This document shows positions 34,824 to 44,038 of a DNA stretch of 64,000 nt, piece after piece. The notes under the pieces are model-generated. The model was not told where the DNA came from. It did not search any database and saw only the letters and a list, made by a program, of their open reading frames with translations. A program made the translations under genes and the position numbers. The stretch comes from an uncultured Clostridium sp. GTDB lineage: Bacteria > Bacillota > Clostridia > Lachnospirales > Lachnospiraceae. Numbering within the stretch: position 1 is the stretch's first letter; the number at the start of each line of letters is the position of its first letter. The stretch covers positions 1 through 64,000 of the forward strand of contig CAMMNN010000015.1 in the NCBI GenBank assembly GCA_946498245.1. The letters are read 5' to 3'.

Positions 34824-35821
34824 TGGCCCGCCGTCCCTTTCTGCAGCGGGTGATGGCAGGCTACAAAATGACCGGGCTTCAGCTCCTTTAGCTGAGGACA
34901 CTGGCTGCGGCAGGTTTCATCGGCATAGGGGCACCGCGGGTGGAAATGGCAGCCGGAAGGCGGATCTAAGGCGCTGGGAATATCGCCCTTTAAAATATCC
35001 CGATCCTCCTCCTGTTTCCGCAGCTCCGGATCCGGCAGGGGAATGGCCTCTAAAAGCCCTTCTGTGTAGGGATGCATGGGCTCGTCAAAGAGGGTTTCTT
35101 TATCTGTCAGCTCCACAATCTGGCCCAGATACATCACGGCGATACGGTCGCTAATATGCTTTACCGTAGGAAGGCCGTGGGCGATGAAAATATACGTCAG
35201 CCCGTAAGTTTTCTGCAGCTCTCTTAAAAGATTTAAAATCTGGGCCTGGATAGACACATCCAAGGCAGATACAGGCTCGTCGCAGATAATCAGCTTGGGC
35301 TGCAGAGCCAAAGCCCTGGCAATGCCGATCCTCTGCCTCTGTCCTCCAGAAAACTCATGGGGAAATCTGGAAGCGTAAGCCTCGTCCAATCCTACATGGC
35401 GCATTAATTCCAGCACCTTCTCATGGAGTTCTTTTCCGGAAGCAATGTGATGGGTCTTTAAGGGTTCTGCAATAATCTCTTCCACTCTCATTCTTGGATT
35501 TAACGAAGAATAGGGATCCTGAAAAATCATCTGAATGTCTTTCCGGTATTTGATGAGTTCTCCCCGGCTTAACTTTGCCAAATCCTGGCCTTCAAAAAGG
35601 ATTTCTCCCTCTGTTGGCTTTAGGAGCCGGATAATGGTATTTCCCAAAGTGGATTTGCCGCAGCCGGACTCCCCTACAATGCCAAGGGTTTCTCCTTTAT
35701 GAATAGCAAAGCTGACGTCGTCCACTGCTTTTAAATACCTGGGCTTTCCTCCCAGCTTTTCCGCCTTGACTTTAAAATAGGTTTTTAAATGCCTTACCTC
35801 CAAAAGCTTTTCTTCAGCCAT
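34820..35821 (-). CDS. Oligo/dipeptide ABC transporter ATP-binding protein, OppF/DppF
   Basis: A 333 aa ATPase with Walker [10 protein letters not shown], signature [14 protein letters not shown], Walker [13 protein letters not shown], and the C-terminal Opp/Dpp extension with [15 protein letters not shown] (4Fe-4S-like cysteine motif). GGGAGG eight bases upstream selects ATG 35821. It overlaps the end of dppD by eight bases. Confidence 0.95.
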   Translation of the reverse strand: MAEEKLLEVRHLKTYFKVKAEKLGGKPRYLKAVDDVSFAIHKGETLGIVGESGCGKSTLGNTIIRLLKPTEGEILFEGQDLAKLSRGELIKYRKDIQMIFQDPYSSLNPRMRVEEIIAEPLKTHHIASGKELHEKVLELMRHVGLDEAYASRFPHEFSGGQRQRIGIARALALQPKLIICDEPVSALDVSIQAQILNLLRELQKTYGLTYIFIAHGLPTVKHISDRIAVMYLGQIVELTDKETLFDEPMHPYTEGLLEAIPLPDPELRKQEEDRDILKGDIPSALDPPSGCHFHPRCPYADETCRSQCPQLKELKPGHFVACHHPLQKGTAGQ

Positions 35822-36809
35822 TTTGGTCACCTCCCAATTCTTCCCAATGAATGCACCTTACGCACCGGTTTTCCGAAACCGTACTCAGTTCCGGCATGAT
35901 CTTTTTGCAGTCTTCTCTGGCATAGGGACATCGCGGGTGGAAACGGCAGCCCTCCGGCATGGCAGACAGATTAGGAACAACGCCGCTGATAGTGCCAAGA
36001 ATCTCATCAGGCTGATTGATTCGGATGGTACTGTTCATGAGGCCCTGAGTGTAGGGGTGGAGGGGACGGCCAAAGAGGCTGAACACATCTCCCTGTTCCA
36101 CAATCTGGCCCGCATACATAACAATCACCCGGTCTGCAATCTCCGCCACAACGCCCAGATCATGGGTAATAAAGAGAATGGACGCCTCATATTCTTTCAT
36201 AAGCTGGCGCATCAGCCGCAGAATCTGAGCCTGAATCGTTACGTCCAGGGCTGTAGTGGGTTCGTCGGCAATGAGCAGCGTAGGATTGTTAGCCATGGCA
36301 ATGGCAATCATAACTCTCTGGCGCATTCCGCCGCTTAACGCGTTGGGGTATTCTTTCAGGATAGATTCCGGACGGGGAATCTCCACCTTTTTTAATAGTT
36401 CAATGGCCTTTTCCCTGGCCTCTTTCTTGGTGACCTGATTGTGGATACGGATGGTTTCCATAAGCTGATAGCCAATGGTAAACAAAGGATTGAGACTGGT
36501 CAGGGGTTCCTGGAAGATCATCGCCAGTTCTTTTCCCCTCAGCTTACGCAGCTCGTCAGGCTTTATAGCAGTCAGTTCCCGATCCTGCAGGCGGATAGAG
36601 CCGGCCTCCACCTGGCAGCCTCGCGGCGTAAGTCCCATGATAGAAAGAGAGGTAATGCTCTTCCCGCATCCGGACTCCCCTACCAGGGCTACCAGCTCTC
36701 CCTTGCCGATTTCAAAGGATACGTCCTTTACCGCCTGGATCCGCCCGTCTTCCGTCTTAAAATACACGTTCAAGTTTTCTATTTTCAATAAAGCTTCCCG
36801 ATTTTCCAT
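35814..36809 (-). CDS. Oligo/dipeptide ABC transporter ATP-binding protein, OppD/DppD
   Basis: A 331 aa ATPase with Walker [10 protein letters not shown], the Q-loop in MIFQEPLTSLNPLFTIG, signature LSGGMRQRVMIAIA, Walker B LLIADEPTTALDVTIQAQ, and C-terminal [16 protein letters not shown]. It forms the ATPase heterodimer with DppF. Confidence 0.95.
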   Translation of the reverse strand: MENREALLKIENLNVYFKTEDGRIQAVKDVSFEIGKGELVALVGESGCGKSITSLSIMGLTPRGCQVEAGSIRLQDRELTAIKPDELRKLRGKELAMIFQEPLTSLNPLFTIGYQLMETIRIHNQVTKKEAREKAIELLKKVEIPRPESILKEYPNALSGGMRQRVMIAIAMANNPTLLIADEPTTALDVTIQAQILRLMRQLMKEYEASILFITHDLGVVAEIADRVIVMYAGQIVEQGDVFSLFGRPLHPYTQGLMNSTIRINQPDEILGTISGVVPNLSAMPEGCRFHPRCPYAREDCKKIMPELSTVSENRCVRCIHWEELGGDQNG

Positions 36810-36846
36810 AGTATATTCCAGCCTTTCAAGGGTATCTGTTTTACGG

Positions 36847-37725
36847 TCACAGACCCTGGGTGTGAGGATCCAGATAATCTCTCAGCCAGTTCCCCAGAAA
36901 CATGATTCCCAGTACCGTAAGAGTCAGGGTAACGCCGGGTATGGTCGCTACCCACCAGTCTGTGTCCAGATAATTTCTTCCTGCGGACAACATACCTCCC
37001 CAGGAAACATTAGGAGGCTGAATCCCCAGCCCCAAAAAGCTCAGGCTGGTTTCGGCAATAATGCTGGTAGCCACAGCCAGAGTCGACACTACAATAAATA
37101 CAGAAAATACGTTGGGAAGAATATGCTTCCATATGATCTTATAATCCGGAGTACCGATAGTAATGGAAGCCTTCACAAACTCCCGTTCTTTTAGCACCAG
37201 CACTTCGCTGCGGATTAACCGGGCGTAATTTACCCAGCCGGTAACGCCGATTACCACAATCAGAGTTGTAACGCTGGCCTGCATCATACTGACGGCTACC
37301 AGAGCCAGCAGGGTTCTGGGAATGGCGTGGAAGGCGTCTGTAATTCTCATAATAATGGAGTCGCAGATACCGCCGTAATATCCTGCCACAAGGCCAAAAG
37401 TCGTACCGATAATACCGGCTACAAATACGCTGAATACGCCGATGAGCATGGATATGCGGGCTCCGTAAATCAGACGGCTTAAAATGTCGTGGCCCAGATT
37501 GTCTGTCCCCAAAAGGAACTGCATATCTCCGCCTTTTACAAAGGCCGGGGGCTTTAACATATACAGAGGGTTAATGGCATTGGGATCATAGGGGGCGATA
37601 AAAGGGGCAAACACCGCGCAGAACATAACTACTGCCACAATGATAAACCCTACCATTCCTGTTTTGCTTCTCCAGAGGGACCGCATCCAGCGCGGCGCTC
37701 TCTTTCTCTTTGCTGTCTTTTCCAT
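36847..37725 (-). CDS. Oligo/dipeptide ABC transporter permease, OppC/DppC
   Basis: A 292 aa permease with about six helices. It has the N-terminal basic segment RKRAPRWMRSLWRSKTGMVGF, the FLLGTDNLGHDILSRLIYGARISM signature (in parts) and an EAA loop near INYARLIRSEVLVLKEREFV. ATG 37725 follows AAAGGAG, so the longer frame to 37806 is not used. Confidence 0.94.
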   Translation of the reverse strand: MEKTAKRKRAPRWMRSLWRSKTGMVGFIIVAVVMFCAVFAPFIAPYDPNAINPLYMLKPPAFVKGGDMQFLLGTDNLGHDILSRLIYGARISMLIGVFSVFVAGIIGTTFGLVAGYYGGICDSIIMRITDAFHAIPRTLLALVAVSMMQASVTTLIVVIGVTGWVNYARLIRSEVLVLKEREFVKASITIGTPDYKIIWKHILPNVFSVFIVVSTLAVATSIIAETSLSFLGLGIQPPNVSWGGMLSAGRNYLDTDWWVATIPGVTLTLTVLGIMFLGNWLRDYLDPHTQGL

Positions 37726-37780
37726 CTCTTCTGCTCCTTTGCTAATAGAAGTCCGCCGCCGGATAGACGGCATCGAAGTC

Positions 37781-38698
37781 TTACTGGTATTTAATCCGCG
37801 GATCAATGAGGCAGTAAACCAGGTCTGCGATGAGATTCGCTACCAAAGTGATAATGGATATGAGGAAAATACATACCTGTACAATGCTCATATCCTTATT
37901 GTTAATGGCCTGGATTAAAAACTGTCCCAGTCCCGGCCATGCAAAAACCGTTTCCACAATTAAGGCTCCGCCTACCAGTCCGGGGATCTCCAATGCAACG
38001 ATGGTAACCACAGGCACCAGAGCATTTTTAAAGGCATGGATACAGATAACAAAAAATTCCCGAAGTCCCTTGCTCCTGGCTGTGCGGATATAATCCTCAT
38101 GCATAATGGACAGCATATTGGAACGGATCATAGGAATAATCGGCGCCGCCGTCTGTACTGCCAGGGTCACGGCAGGCAGAATAATGTGGGCCGGGGTTCC
38201 GCTGCCGGACACCGGAAGGAGCCGGAGATTGACGGAAAAAACCAGTATCAGCAGGATTCCTACCCAGAAGCTTGGCATGGCCCGTCCCAGGACAGATAAG
38301 CCGCTGATAACCAGATCAAAAGGCGATCCAGAAAACTGTGCGCTGAGGATTCCCATGGGAATAGCGAACAGAATGGCAAACAGCAGAGACACGCCTGCAA
38401 GCTGCACGGAAACAGGGATTCGTGCCAGAGCCAGATCCATGGCCGGCTGATTAAATCGGTACGAATTGCCGAAATTTCCTTTCAGCACGTCTTTCATAAA
38501 AGACAGGTACTGGATATACAGCGGGCGGTTGAGGCCCATGGCCTCTCTCAGCCGTTCCCTGTCTTCCGGCGTGGCGTCAAGCGGCAAAAGATTTACCGTA
38601 GGATCGCCGGCCACGTTGACCAGAAAGAATACCACCATTGTTATAATAATTAAAACCGGAATCACCTGTAACAGACGTCTGGTCAGATACCTTCCCAT
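37781..38698 (-). CDS. Oligo/dipeptide ABC transporter permease, OppB/DppB
   Basis: A 305 aa permease that opens MGRYLTRRLLQVIPVLIIITM. The typical DppB features PGDPT-like VAGDPTVNLLPLDATPEDRERLREAMGLNRPLYIQY (in parts) and an EAA loop (YIRTARSKGLREFFVICIHAFKNA) are present. ATG 38698 has AGGAGG at a proper eight-base spacing; the ATG at 38704 is too close. An intrinsic terminator lies just upstream of it. Confidence 0.94.
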   Translation of the reverse strand: MGRYLTRRLLQVIPVLIIITMVVFFLVNVAGDPTVNLLPLDATPEDRERLREAMGLNRPLYIQYLSFMKDVLKGNFGNSYRFNQPAMDLALARIPVSVQLAGVSLLFAILFAIPMGILSAQFSGSPFDLVISGLSVLGRAMPSFWVGILLILVFSVNLRLLPVSGSGTPAHIILPAVTLAVQTAAPIIPMIRSNMLSIMHEDYIRTARSKGLREFFVICIHAFKNALVPVVTIVALEIPGLVGGALIVETVFAWPGLGQFLIQAINNKDMSIVQVCIFLISIITLVANLIADLVYCLIDPRIKYQ

Positions 38699-38722
38699 TG
38701 TCATGCCCTCCTATCTGATAGC

Positions 38723-38750
38723 AAAAAGAGGCTGCTAACATACAGCAGCC
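38723..38750 (-). terminator. Partial terminator between binding protein and dppB
   Basis: GGCTGCT pairs with AGCAGCC over a seven-base loop, and on the minus strand TCTTTTTG follows. It sits inside the transport operon, directly after the binding-protein gene. It would reduce transport-gene mRNA relative to the binding protein, a common arrangement. Confidence 0.7.
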
Positions 38751-38808
38751 CCTTGCGAATGTCTCTCTTTTTTAGCAGCCCTGCGCTATTGGTAATGGGC
38801 CGCCGTTC

Positions 38809-40437
38809 TTACTGCGCTACCCCAATCTCGTCAGGAAGGATCGTACTGTCCATCTGGGGAGTGAAGGTAAAGCGGTTGTTGACGCCGTAAATCGCTTTCA
38901 ACTGAGCAATTGCAATCTGCGGACGGTCTTCGGCGCAAATCTGCTGAATCTGTCTGGAAAGTTCGTATTTCTTCTCCTCGTCCATCTCGCTTCTGGTCTG
39001 CTGATACAGTTCGCGGATTGTGGGATTATTGTAATCGCTCATGCCCTCCGTGCGGACCGGATCACAGAACTGGGCCAGAGGATAGCAGCCGTCATACTGT
39101 CCGTCAGACAAAGCAACCAGGAATGCGTCTTTAATGTTCTTTTCAGAGAACATAGAACTGAGTACGTTGCTGTCTACCACTTCAAGATTTACATGGATGC
39201 CAATCGCTTCAATGTAAGCGGCTATCATCTGAGCAATCTCATTATCCATGAGATAGCGGTTGCTGGAACCTGTCAAATCTAAAGTAAGCTGTCCTTCCTG
39301 ATAGCCTGCGTCAGCCAGAATCTGTTTTGCTTTTTCAGGATCGTAAAGATTTCCGTTCTCTGTTCCAAAAAGACTGTCATCATGGCCGGGAACAGAGGAT
39401 CCGATACGGGTACGGGTGGGAGTTCCTGCTCCCTGGAGAAGCTGTTCACAGATGGCCGCCTTGTCAATGGCCAGCTCAATGGCTTCACGAACTGCCGGAT
39501 CGCTGCAGACCCGTCCGTCTGTCATCTTTAAAATCATCAGAAGAATGGAAGAGGTTTCGCCGTAAACCAGTGAAGTTCCGTCTCCTTCTGTATTGCCGGA
39601 AATACGCTCCCACTCATTAACGGGTACATTGGAAATAAGATCTACGCCGCCGGTCATCAGCTCCGCCACACGGGTGGAGGATTCAGGAATCACCCGGTAT
39701 GTAACCTCTTCCCAGGTAGCCGGTTCCCCGTAATAATCCGGGTTGGGAATCAGGGTGTAATGGTCGTCGGGAACCCATTCCTTTAACTGGTATTTGCCGG
39801 AGGTCACAGGAGCCTGGATATAGGCCTCAATGCCGTTTTCCTCAAACCAGGTTTTGGGAAGGATTGTGGAGCTTCCCATAGCCACCAGACTCAGCATATC
39901 CGGTCTGGGAGAAGTCGTCACCACATCTACCGTATACTCGTCCACCACATCTACGTGATCAATGCAGTTAAAGTAATGGTTCGCCACCAACGTCTCATCT
40001 TTGGCCACACGCTCCAGACTAAACTTAACGTCTTCCGCTGTCATGTGATCCCCGTTGATAAAATTAATATCGTCGCGGAGGGTAAAGCGCCAGGTCAAAT
40101 CGTCTATCTGCTCATATCCCGTAGCCGCGTCGCCTACCAGCTCAAAGTCCTGATTGCGTTTGTAAAGCTGGGTTCCCACGCTCTTAAAAAAGTCTCCGGT
40201 GCTGGTGGACATCTGATCCATGGGATCCAGGGTTGCCAAGTCGCTGGACAAACCGATGACCACAGTAGTAGGCGTTTCCGTCTCCGGGGCACTGCTTTCC
40301 GCTGTCCCTGTGGTCCCCTCTGTCTGAGCCGCCGTAGTTCCGGCTGGTTCAGAAGAACCTCCGCAGGCGGTAAGCCCCAGCATAGCGCAGGTTAAAATCG
40401 CCGCCGTCAGCCTGTTTAAGTGTTTTCTCTTCCTCAT
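38809..40437 (-). CDS. Peptide ABC transporter substrate-binding lipoprotein (family 5)
   Basis: A 542 aa extracytoplasmic solute-binding protein. The lipobox LTACGGSS (Cys about 24) is followed by a TAQTEGTTGTAES-type linker. The family-5 core shows VVIGLSSDLATLDPMDQMST, WRFTLRDDINFINGDHMTAEDVKFSLERV (pieces) and VREAIELAIDKAAI. ATG 40437 is preceded by GGGAGAGGAG; the frame continues upstream without reason. First gene of the peptide operon. Confidence 0.95.
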   Translation of the reverse strand: MRKRKHLNRLTAAILTCAMLGLTACGGSSEPAGTTAAQTEGTTGTAESSAPETETPTTVVIGLSSDLATLDPMDQMSTSTGDFFKSVGTQLYKRNQDFELVGDAATGYEQIDDLTWRFTLRDDINFINGDHMTAEDVKFSLERVAKDETLVANHYFNCIDHVDVVDEYTVDVVTTSPRPDMLSLVAMGSSTILPKTWFEENGIEAYIQAPVTSGKYQLKEWVPDDHYTLIPNPDYYGEPATWEEVTYRVIPESSTRVAELMTGGVDLISNVPVNEWERISGNTEGDGTSLVYGETSSILLMILKMTDGRVCSDPAVREAIELAIDKAAICEQLLQGAGTPTRTRIGSSVPGHDDSLFGTENGNLYDPEKAKQILADAGYQEGQLTLDLTGSSNRYLMDNEIAQMIAAYIEAIGIHVNLEVVDSNVLSSMFSEKNIKDAFLVALSDGQYDGCYPLAQFCDPVRTEGMSDYNNPTIRELYQQTRSEMDEEKKYELSRQIQQICAEDRPQIAIAQLKAIYGVNNRFTFTPQMDSTILPDEIGVAQ

Positions 40438-40716
40438 AATGTTCTCTCCTCTCCCTTTATTTCTCCATCCCCGGACAGGGATTTCCGTATGCGCCCAGTA
40501 CATCCGCCTTTGCCGGCACATTTTATTGCACAGGTACGCAGCCGCTGCGGAGGGCGTTATCTCCCAAAAGCCCAAACTTTCATACGTTAATACGCCAAAG
40601 CATTTGTTATAAGATAAAAGCACAAAGACTCCCTCACTACACGCCTTTGTGCTTTCCGCCCTCCATGCACTTTACCACATCATTGTAGTAATGCATGAAT
40701 GATTAGTCCTTTAACA

Positions 40717-40732
40717 TAGTATAGCGATACTA
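40717..40732. promoter_or_regulatory. Candidate MarR operator over the -10 box
   Basis: TAGTAT, four bases, ATACTA: a perfect inverted repeat that includes the whole -10 hexamer of the peptide-operon promoter. A repressor bound here would block RNA polymerase. The MarR gene that ends at 40799 is the obvious candidate. Confidence 0.6.
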
Positions 40733-40746
40733 ACGCAACTTGTCAA
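40718..40746 (-). promoter_or_regulatory. Promoter of the peptide-transport operon
   Basis: TTGACA, 17 bases, TATACT on the minus strand, a near-perfect promoter about 280 bases before the binding-protein start. Confidence 0.8.
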
Positions 40747-40798
40747 TCTATTTTTTGCTTCTCTTTTCTCTTTTTTCACTGATTTTTTGTGTTTGCAA

Positions 40799-41380
40799 TC
40801 ACTCCGGAATCAGGTCCTGCCATCCTCCGCTGGGCTGCTGCAGAGCCGTTTCTGTGTAAATGTCCATGACCCGGTAAAAAGTGTCCAGCTCTTCTAAAGT
40901 ACAGCCATTTTTTAACAGCCTCTCAATAATTGAGTTCTTATCTTCCTCCTTGTTTTTCACGATCCGTTTCCAAAGCCGGACTCCGGCATCCGTAGGATAC
41001 AAGAGGATCCTTTTTTGATTTTCAGGAGAAGGACACGTTTCAATCATCCCTTTTTGCTTCAGTTTTTTAATGCTCTGGGACAGTGCGCTGCGGGTTCTTT
41101 TCCATTTCCTGGAAAGCTGCGCTGCCGTAATCCCCGGATTTTTTACAACCTCCATTACAATAGACGCTTCCACAATAGTCAGCATAATGCCCGGTTCATA
41201 CTCTTTGGGAATATTGATCATAGCGCTGCAGACCATTACAAAATCATAAACCATACCCACCCGGTAATGGGAGTGGTACATCAGATAGTCCATAGCCTCC
41301 TCCATATCCGGAATGCCTGAATCTGTTTGGCCGGGAAGCTGCCCGTCCATATCCTGTGTTCTTTTTTCCTTTTTTTCCAT
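40799..41380 (-). CDS. MarR family transcriptional regulator
   Basis: A 193 aa regulator with a winged helix-turn-helix (NPGITAAQLSRKWKRTRSALSQSIKKLKQKGMIE, seen in parts, about residues 80-112) and the wing SPENQKRILLYPTDAG. An N-terminal extension of about 30 polar residues is unusual for the family. It lies between the M20 peptidase (divergent) and the peptide transporter (same strand) and probably represses the latter. Its own promoter is at 41441-41468. Confidence 0.85.
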   Translation of the reverse strand: MEKKEKRTQDMDGQLPGQTDSGIPDMEEAMDYLMYHSHYRVGMVYDFVMVCSAMINIPKEYEPGIMLTIVEASIVMEVVKNPGITAAQLSRKWKRTRSALSQSIKKLKQKGMIETCPSPENQKRILLYPTDAGVRLWKRIVKNKEEDKNSIIERLLKNGCTLEELDTFYRVMDIYTETALQQPSGGWQDLIPE

Positions 41381-41440
41381 ATCTCCTCCATCATTTCTGC
41401 CGTCTCTGCTGCCGCAGCCGGCATCATTTGTTATTCTACA

Positions 41441-41468
41441 AATATACCATGCAATCTGAAAAAGTCAA
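41441..41468 (-). promoter_or_regulatory. Promoter of the marR-type gene
   Basis: TTGACT, 16 bases, TATATT on the minus strand, back to back with the M20 peptidase promoter. Confidence 0.55.
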
Positions 41469-41486
41469 AATATTCTTTGGCAATTA

Positions 41487-41515
41487 TTGACAAGTTTTTT
41501 GCCCCGTGCTATGAT
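41487..41515 (+). promoter_or_regulatory. Promoter of the M20 dipeptidase gene
   Basis: TTGACA, 17 bases, TATGAT on the plus strand, 92 bases upstream of the start codon. Confidence 0.75.
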
Positions 41516-41606
41516 TTTAGAAAAATTTATGATTAGGCACTTAATATATTTTGGATCCCCAAAACACAACTAAGGAGCCGTTTTTCCAGGAAAAGGAGGT
41601 TTCAAA

Positions 41607-42974
41607 ATGAGAGATTTACAAAAGATTTATGACCACATAGACGCCCACGCCCAGGAATATATTGAGCTTCTCCAAAAGTTCTGCCGTCAGCCCAGTATTT
41701 CGGCTCAAAATATCGGCATGAGGGAGATGGTGGGGCTGATTCTGGAAGAACTGTCCTCTCTGGGCGTTGCTGTAGACGTAGTGGAAACCAGTGGAAATCC
41801 CATTATTTACGGTGAATTAGAAGGAGCCAATAAAGAGCGCACACTCTCTTTTTACAACCATTACGACGTACAGCCTCCGGAACCTCTCGAAGAATGGAAC
41901 AGCGATCCCTTTGCCGCTGAGATCCGCGACGGCAAAATTTATGCCAGAGGCGCTACGGACAACAAGGGCAGCCTTCTGTGCCGTCTCTGCGCTATCCGCG
42001 CCTTCCAGGAGGTCTACGGCGAACTGCCCCTGAAAATCAAACTGATTTATGAGGGTGAGGAGGAGATCGGAAGCCCCCATCTGTCAGAGTTTGCCGAGAA
42101 ATATCCGGAACGCCTAAAGACCGATGGCTTTGCCTGGGAAGGCGGTACAAAGCAGATTAACGGCCCCCTGGAAGTCAGCTTCGGCGTAAAAGGGCTTCTG
42201 TATATCGAGCTTCGCTGCCGCACCGCCAACAGCGATCTTCACTCCAGCAATGCGGCCATTGTAAAAAATCCTGCTTGGCATCTGGTTCAGGCTCTGGCTA
42301 CCATGAAGGACGCTGACGATCACATTCTCATTGACGGCTTCTACGATAACGTAAAGGCTCCTACGCCCTATGAAATGGACTGCTTAAAGACTCTGGACTA
42401 CAAAGAGGACGAAGTAAAGCAGCGCATGGGCCTGGACGGATTTATTAACGATCTTACAGGCATTGACCTGTTAAACAAGCTGTATTACCAGCCTACTGCC
42501 AACATTGCCGGTTTTAAGGCCGGTTACATCGGAGACGGGGCAAAAACCGTAATGCCTGGAAACGCTGTGGTCAAAATGGATCTGCGTCTGGTACCGGATC
42601 AGATGCCGGATGAAATTCTGGAAAAGGTACGGAAGCATTTAGATAAGCGGGGCTTTACGGACATTGAAGTGGTACGCCTTTCCGGCGAACCGCCCTTCCG
42701 GGCCAATCCGGAATGCCTCTTTGCCCAGACTGTGGTAAAATGCGTAAAACCCGTTTACGGCATGGATCCCGAGGTTTTAGTCAGCAGTTCCGGCACCACC
42801 GCCATGTACCAGTTCTGCCATTCCGCCGGTTTAGACGCCGTCATGTTCGGGGCCGGAAACGTAGCTTCCAACATTCACGCCCCCAATGAAAATATCATTA
42901 TTGACGATTATATCCAGGCCATAAAGATGGCGGCTACCGTTATGGAAGAATTTGCAAACGCAAAAGAAGAATAA
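41607..42974 (+). CDS. M20 family metallopeptidase (dipeptidase, CNDP-like)
   Basis: A 455 aa zinc dipeptidase. Metal and catalytic motifs are YNHYDVQPPEP (His and Asp), GATDNKGSLLCRL, YEGEEEIGSP (general-base and metal Glu), and a C-terminal His in SNIHAPNEN. A dimerisation domain lies in the middle. It would split dipeptides brought in by the neighbouring transporter. AAAGGAGG precedes the ATG. It is divergent from the MarR gene, and a hairpin at about 43027-43074 (AAAAGGG.CCG / CGG.CCCTTTT) may terminate it. Confidence 0.93.
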   Translation: MRDLQKIYDHIDAHAQEYIELLQKFCRQPSISAQNIGMREMVGLILEELSSLGVAVDVVETSGNPIIYGELEGANKERTLSFYNHYDVQPPEPLEEWNSDPFAAEIRDGKIYARGATDNKGSLLCRLCAIRAFQEVYGELPLKIKLIYEGEEEIGSPHLSEFAEKYPERLKTDGFAWEGGTKQINGPLEVSFGVKGLLYIELRCRTANSDLHSSNAAIVKNPAWHLVQALATMKDADDHILIDGFYDNVKAPTPYEMDCLKTLDYKEDEVKQRMGLDGFINDLTGIDLLNKLYYQPTANIAGFKAGYIGDGAKTVMPGNAVVKMDLRLVPDQMPDEILEKVRKHLDKRGFTDIEVVRLSGEPPFRANPECLFAQTVVKCVKPVYGMDPEVLVSSSGTTAMYQFCHSAGLDAVMFGAGNVASNIHAPNENIIIDDYIQAIKMAATVMEEFANAKEE

Positions 42975-43120
42975 TTCTAACTTTAGAAGAATAAACCTCC
43001 CCCCCAACCGTCACATGGAAACCATGGAAAAGGGGCCGCTATGCCGAATATTTTGGTGTACGGTCCCTTTTCTATATGGTATACTGTAAGTACTTCAATT
43101 CATCATGAGGAGGAACTGAT

Positions 43121-43927
43121 ATGCCAGTGTACAATGATTTAGATAAGCGAATGAAAGAGTTTTATGAGTGTATCCCTAAGACAAAACTAATGAGAAGATG
43201 CCCTGTGGTAATCCGGATTGACGGCAGATCCTTCCATACCTTTACCAGAGGTTTCCAAAAGCCTTTTGATGATGTGTTAATGGAAACTATGCAGGAAACC
43301 ATGAAATATCTTTGTGAGAATGTACAGGGCTGCGTTTTGGGCTACACACAGTCCGATGAAATCAGCTTAATTCTCATTGACTATAAAAAATTAACCTCAT
43401 CAGCCTTCTTTGATTATGAGGTTCAAAAAGTTTGCAGTATTACTGCTTCCATGGCTACTATGGCCTTTAATATGAATTTCCAGAGAATCTATTCTGAAAA
43501 GCTTTCCGGAATGGATAATCCTCAGGAAAAAGAGCGTTTACAGAATGTATACGGCAAAAAGTGTTTCACCGCAATGTTTGATTCCCGGTGTTTTAATATT
43601 CCCAAGGAAGAAGTTGCCAATTATCTTTTTTGGCGGCAAAAGGACGCTTCAAGAAACAGCATTCAGATGGTAGGGCAGGCCAATTTTACTCATAAAGAAT
43701 TACAGCGCAAATCCTGCAGTGACATTCAGGATATGCTGATGCTTCAAAGAGGAATCAACTGGAATGATTTAGAGACTTGTAAGAAACGCGGTAGCTGCTG
43801 CTTTAAAGAGGAATACGACGCGGACGGCACTTTAAGGACACGCTTGGTTGTTGATAAAGAAATCCCTGTTTTTAAAGAAGAAGGCAGGAATTATATTGAA
43901 AAACTGATTTATGTCGGCGAATCATAA
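43121..43927 (+). CDS. Thg1-like protein, 3'-5' nucleotide polymerase (tRNA guanylyltransferase family)
   Basis: A 268 aa member of the Thg1 family, which adds nucleotides in the 3'-to-5' direction to tRNA 5' ends. The defining blocks are VIRIDGRSFHTFTRGFQKPFD (about 30-50, metal Asp in DGR) and GYTQSDEISLIL (74-85, metal Asp), followed by FDSRCFN and WRQKDASRNSIQM. The last differs from the eukaryotic HINNLYN motif, as in bacterial Thg1-like proteins that repair truncated tRNAs. The catalytic aspartates are intact. GAGGAGG precedes the ATG. AT-rich relative to its flanks, it is followed after 111 bases by a DUF4062 gene on the same strand. Confidence 0.92.
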   Translation: MPVYNDLDKRMKEFYECIPKTKLMRRCPVVIRIDGRSFHTFTRGFQKPFDDVLMETMQETMKYLCENVQGCVLGYTQSDEISLILIDYKKLTSSAFFDYEVQKVCSITASMATMAFNMNFQRIYSEKLSGMDNPQEKERLQNVYGKKCFTAMFDSRCFNIPKEEVANYLFWRQKDASRNSIQMVGQANFTHKELQRKSCSDIQDMLMLQRGINWNDLETCKKRGSCCFKEEYDADGTLRTRLVVDKEIPVFKEEGRNYIEKLIYVGES

Positions 43928-44038
43928 AAGCTGCGCTTTTCTAAAGCTTCGACGCCCTATGCAATAATGTTATTGGCCATCTTTTTCAAAAATAAAAGAG
44001 GCCTTCACAGCCGCACAGCAGGCAGGAGGGGAATGGTT

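Larger units (their letters stand above)
40438..40798 (-). other. Long leader and control region of the peptide operon
   Basis: There is no gene here. It contains the promoter at 40718-40746, the overlapping palindrome at 40717-40732, and a hairpin at 40610-40655 (AAAGCACAAAG / CTTTGTGCTTT, then TATCTTAT on the minus strand) that could be a weak attenuator in a leader of about 270 bases. Confidence 0.6.

Noticed and set aside
40437..40623. Longer N-terminus of the peptide-binding protein
   Set aside because: It would precede the lipoprotein signal by 62 residues, which cannot be. The ATG at 40437 has a good ribosome binding site.
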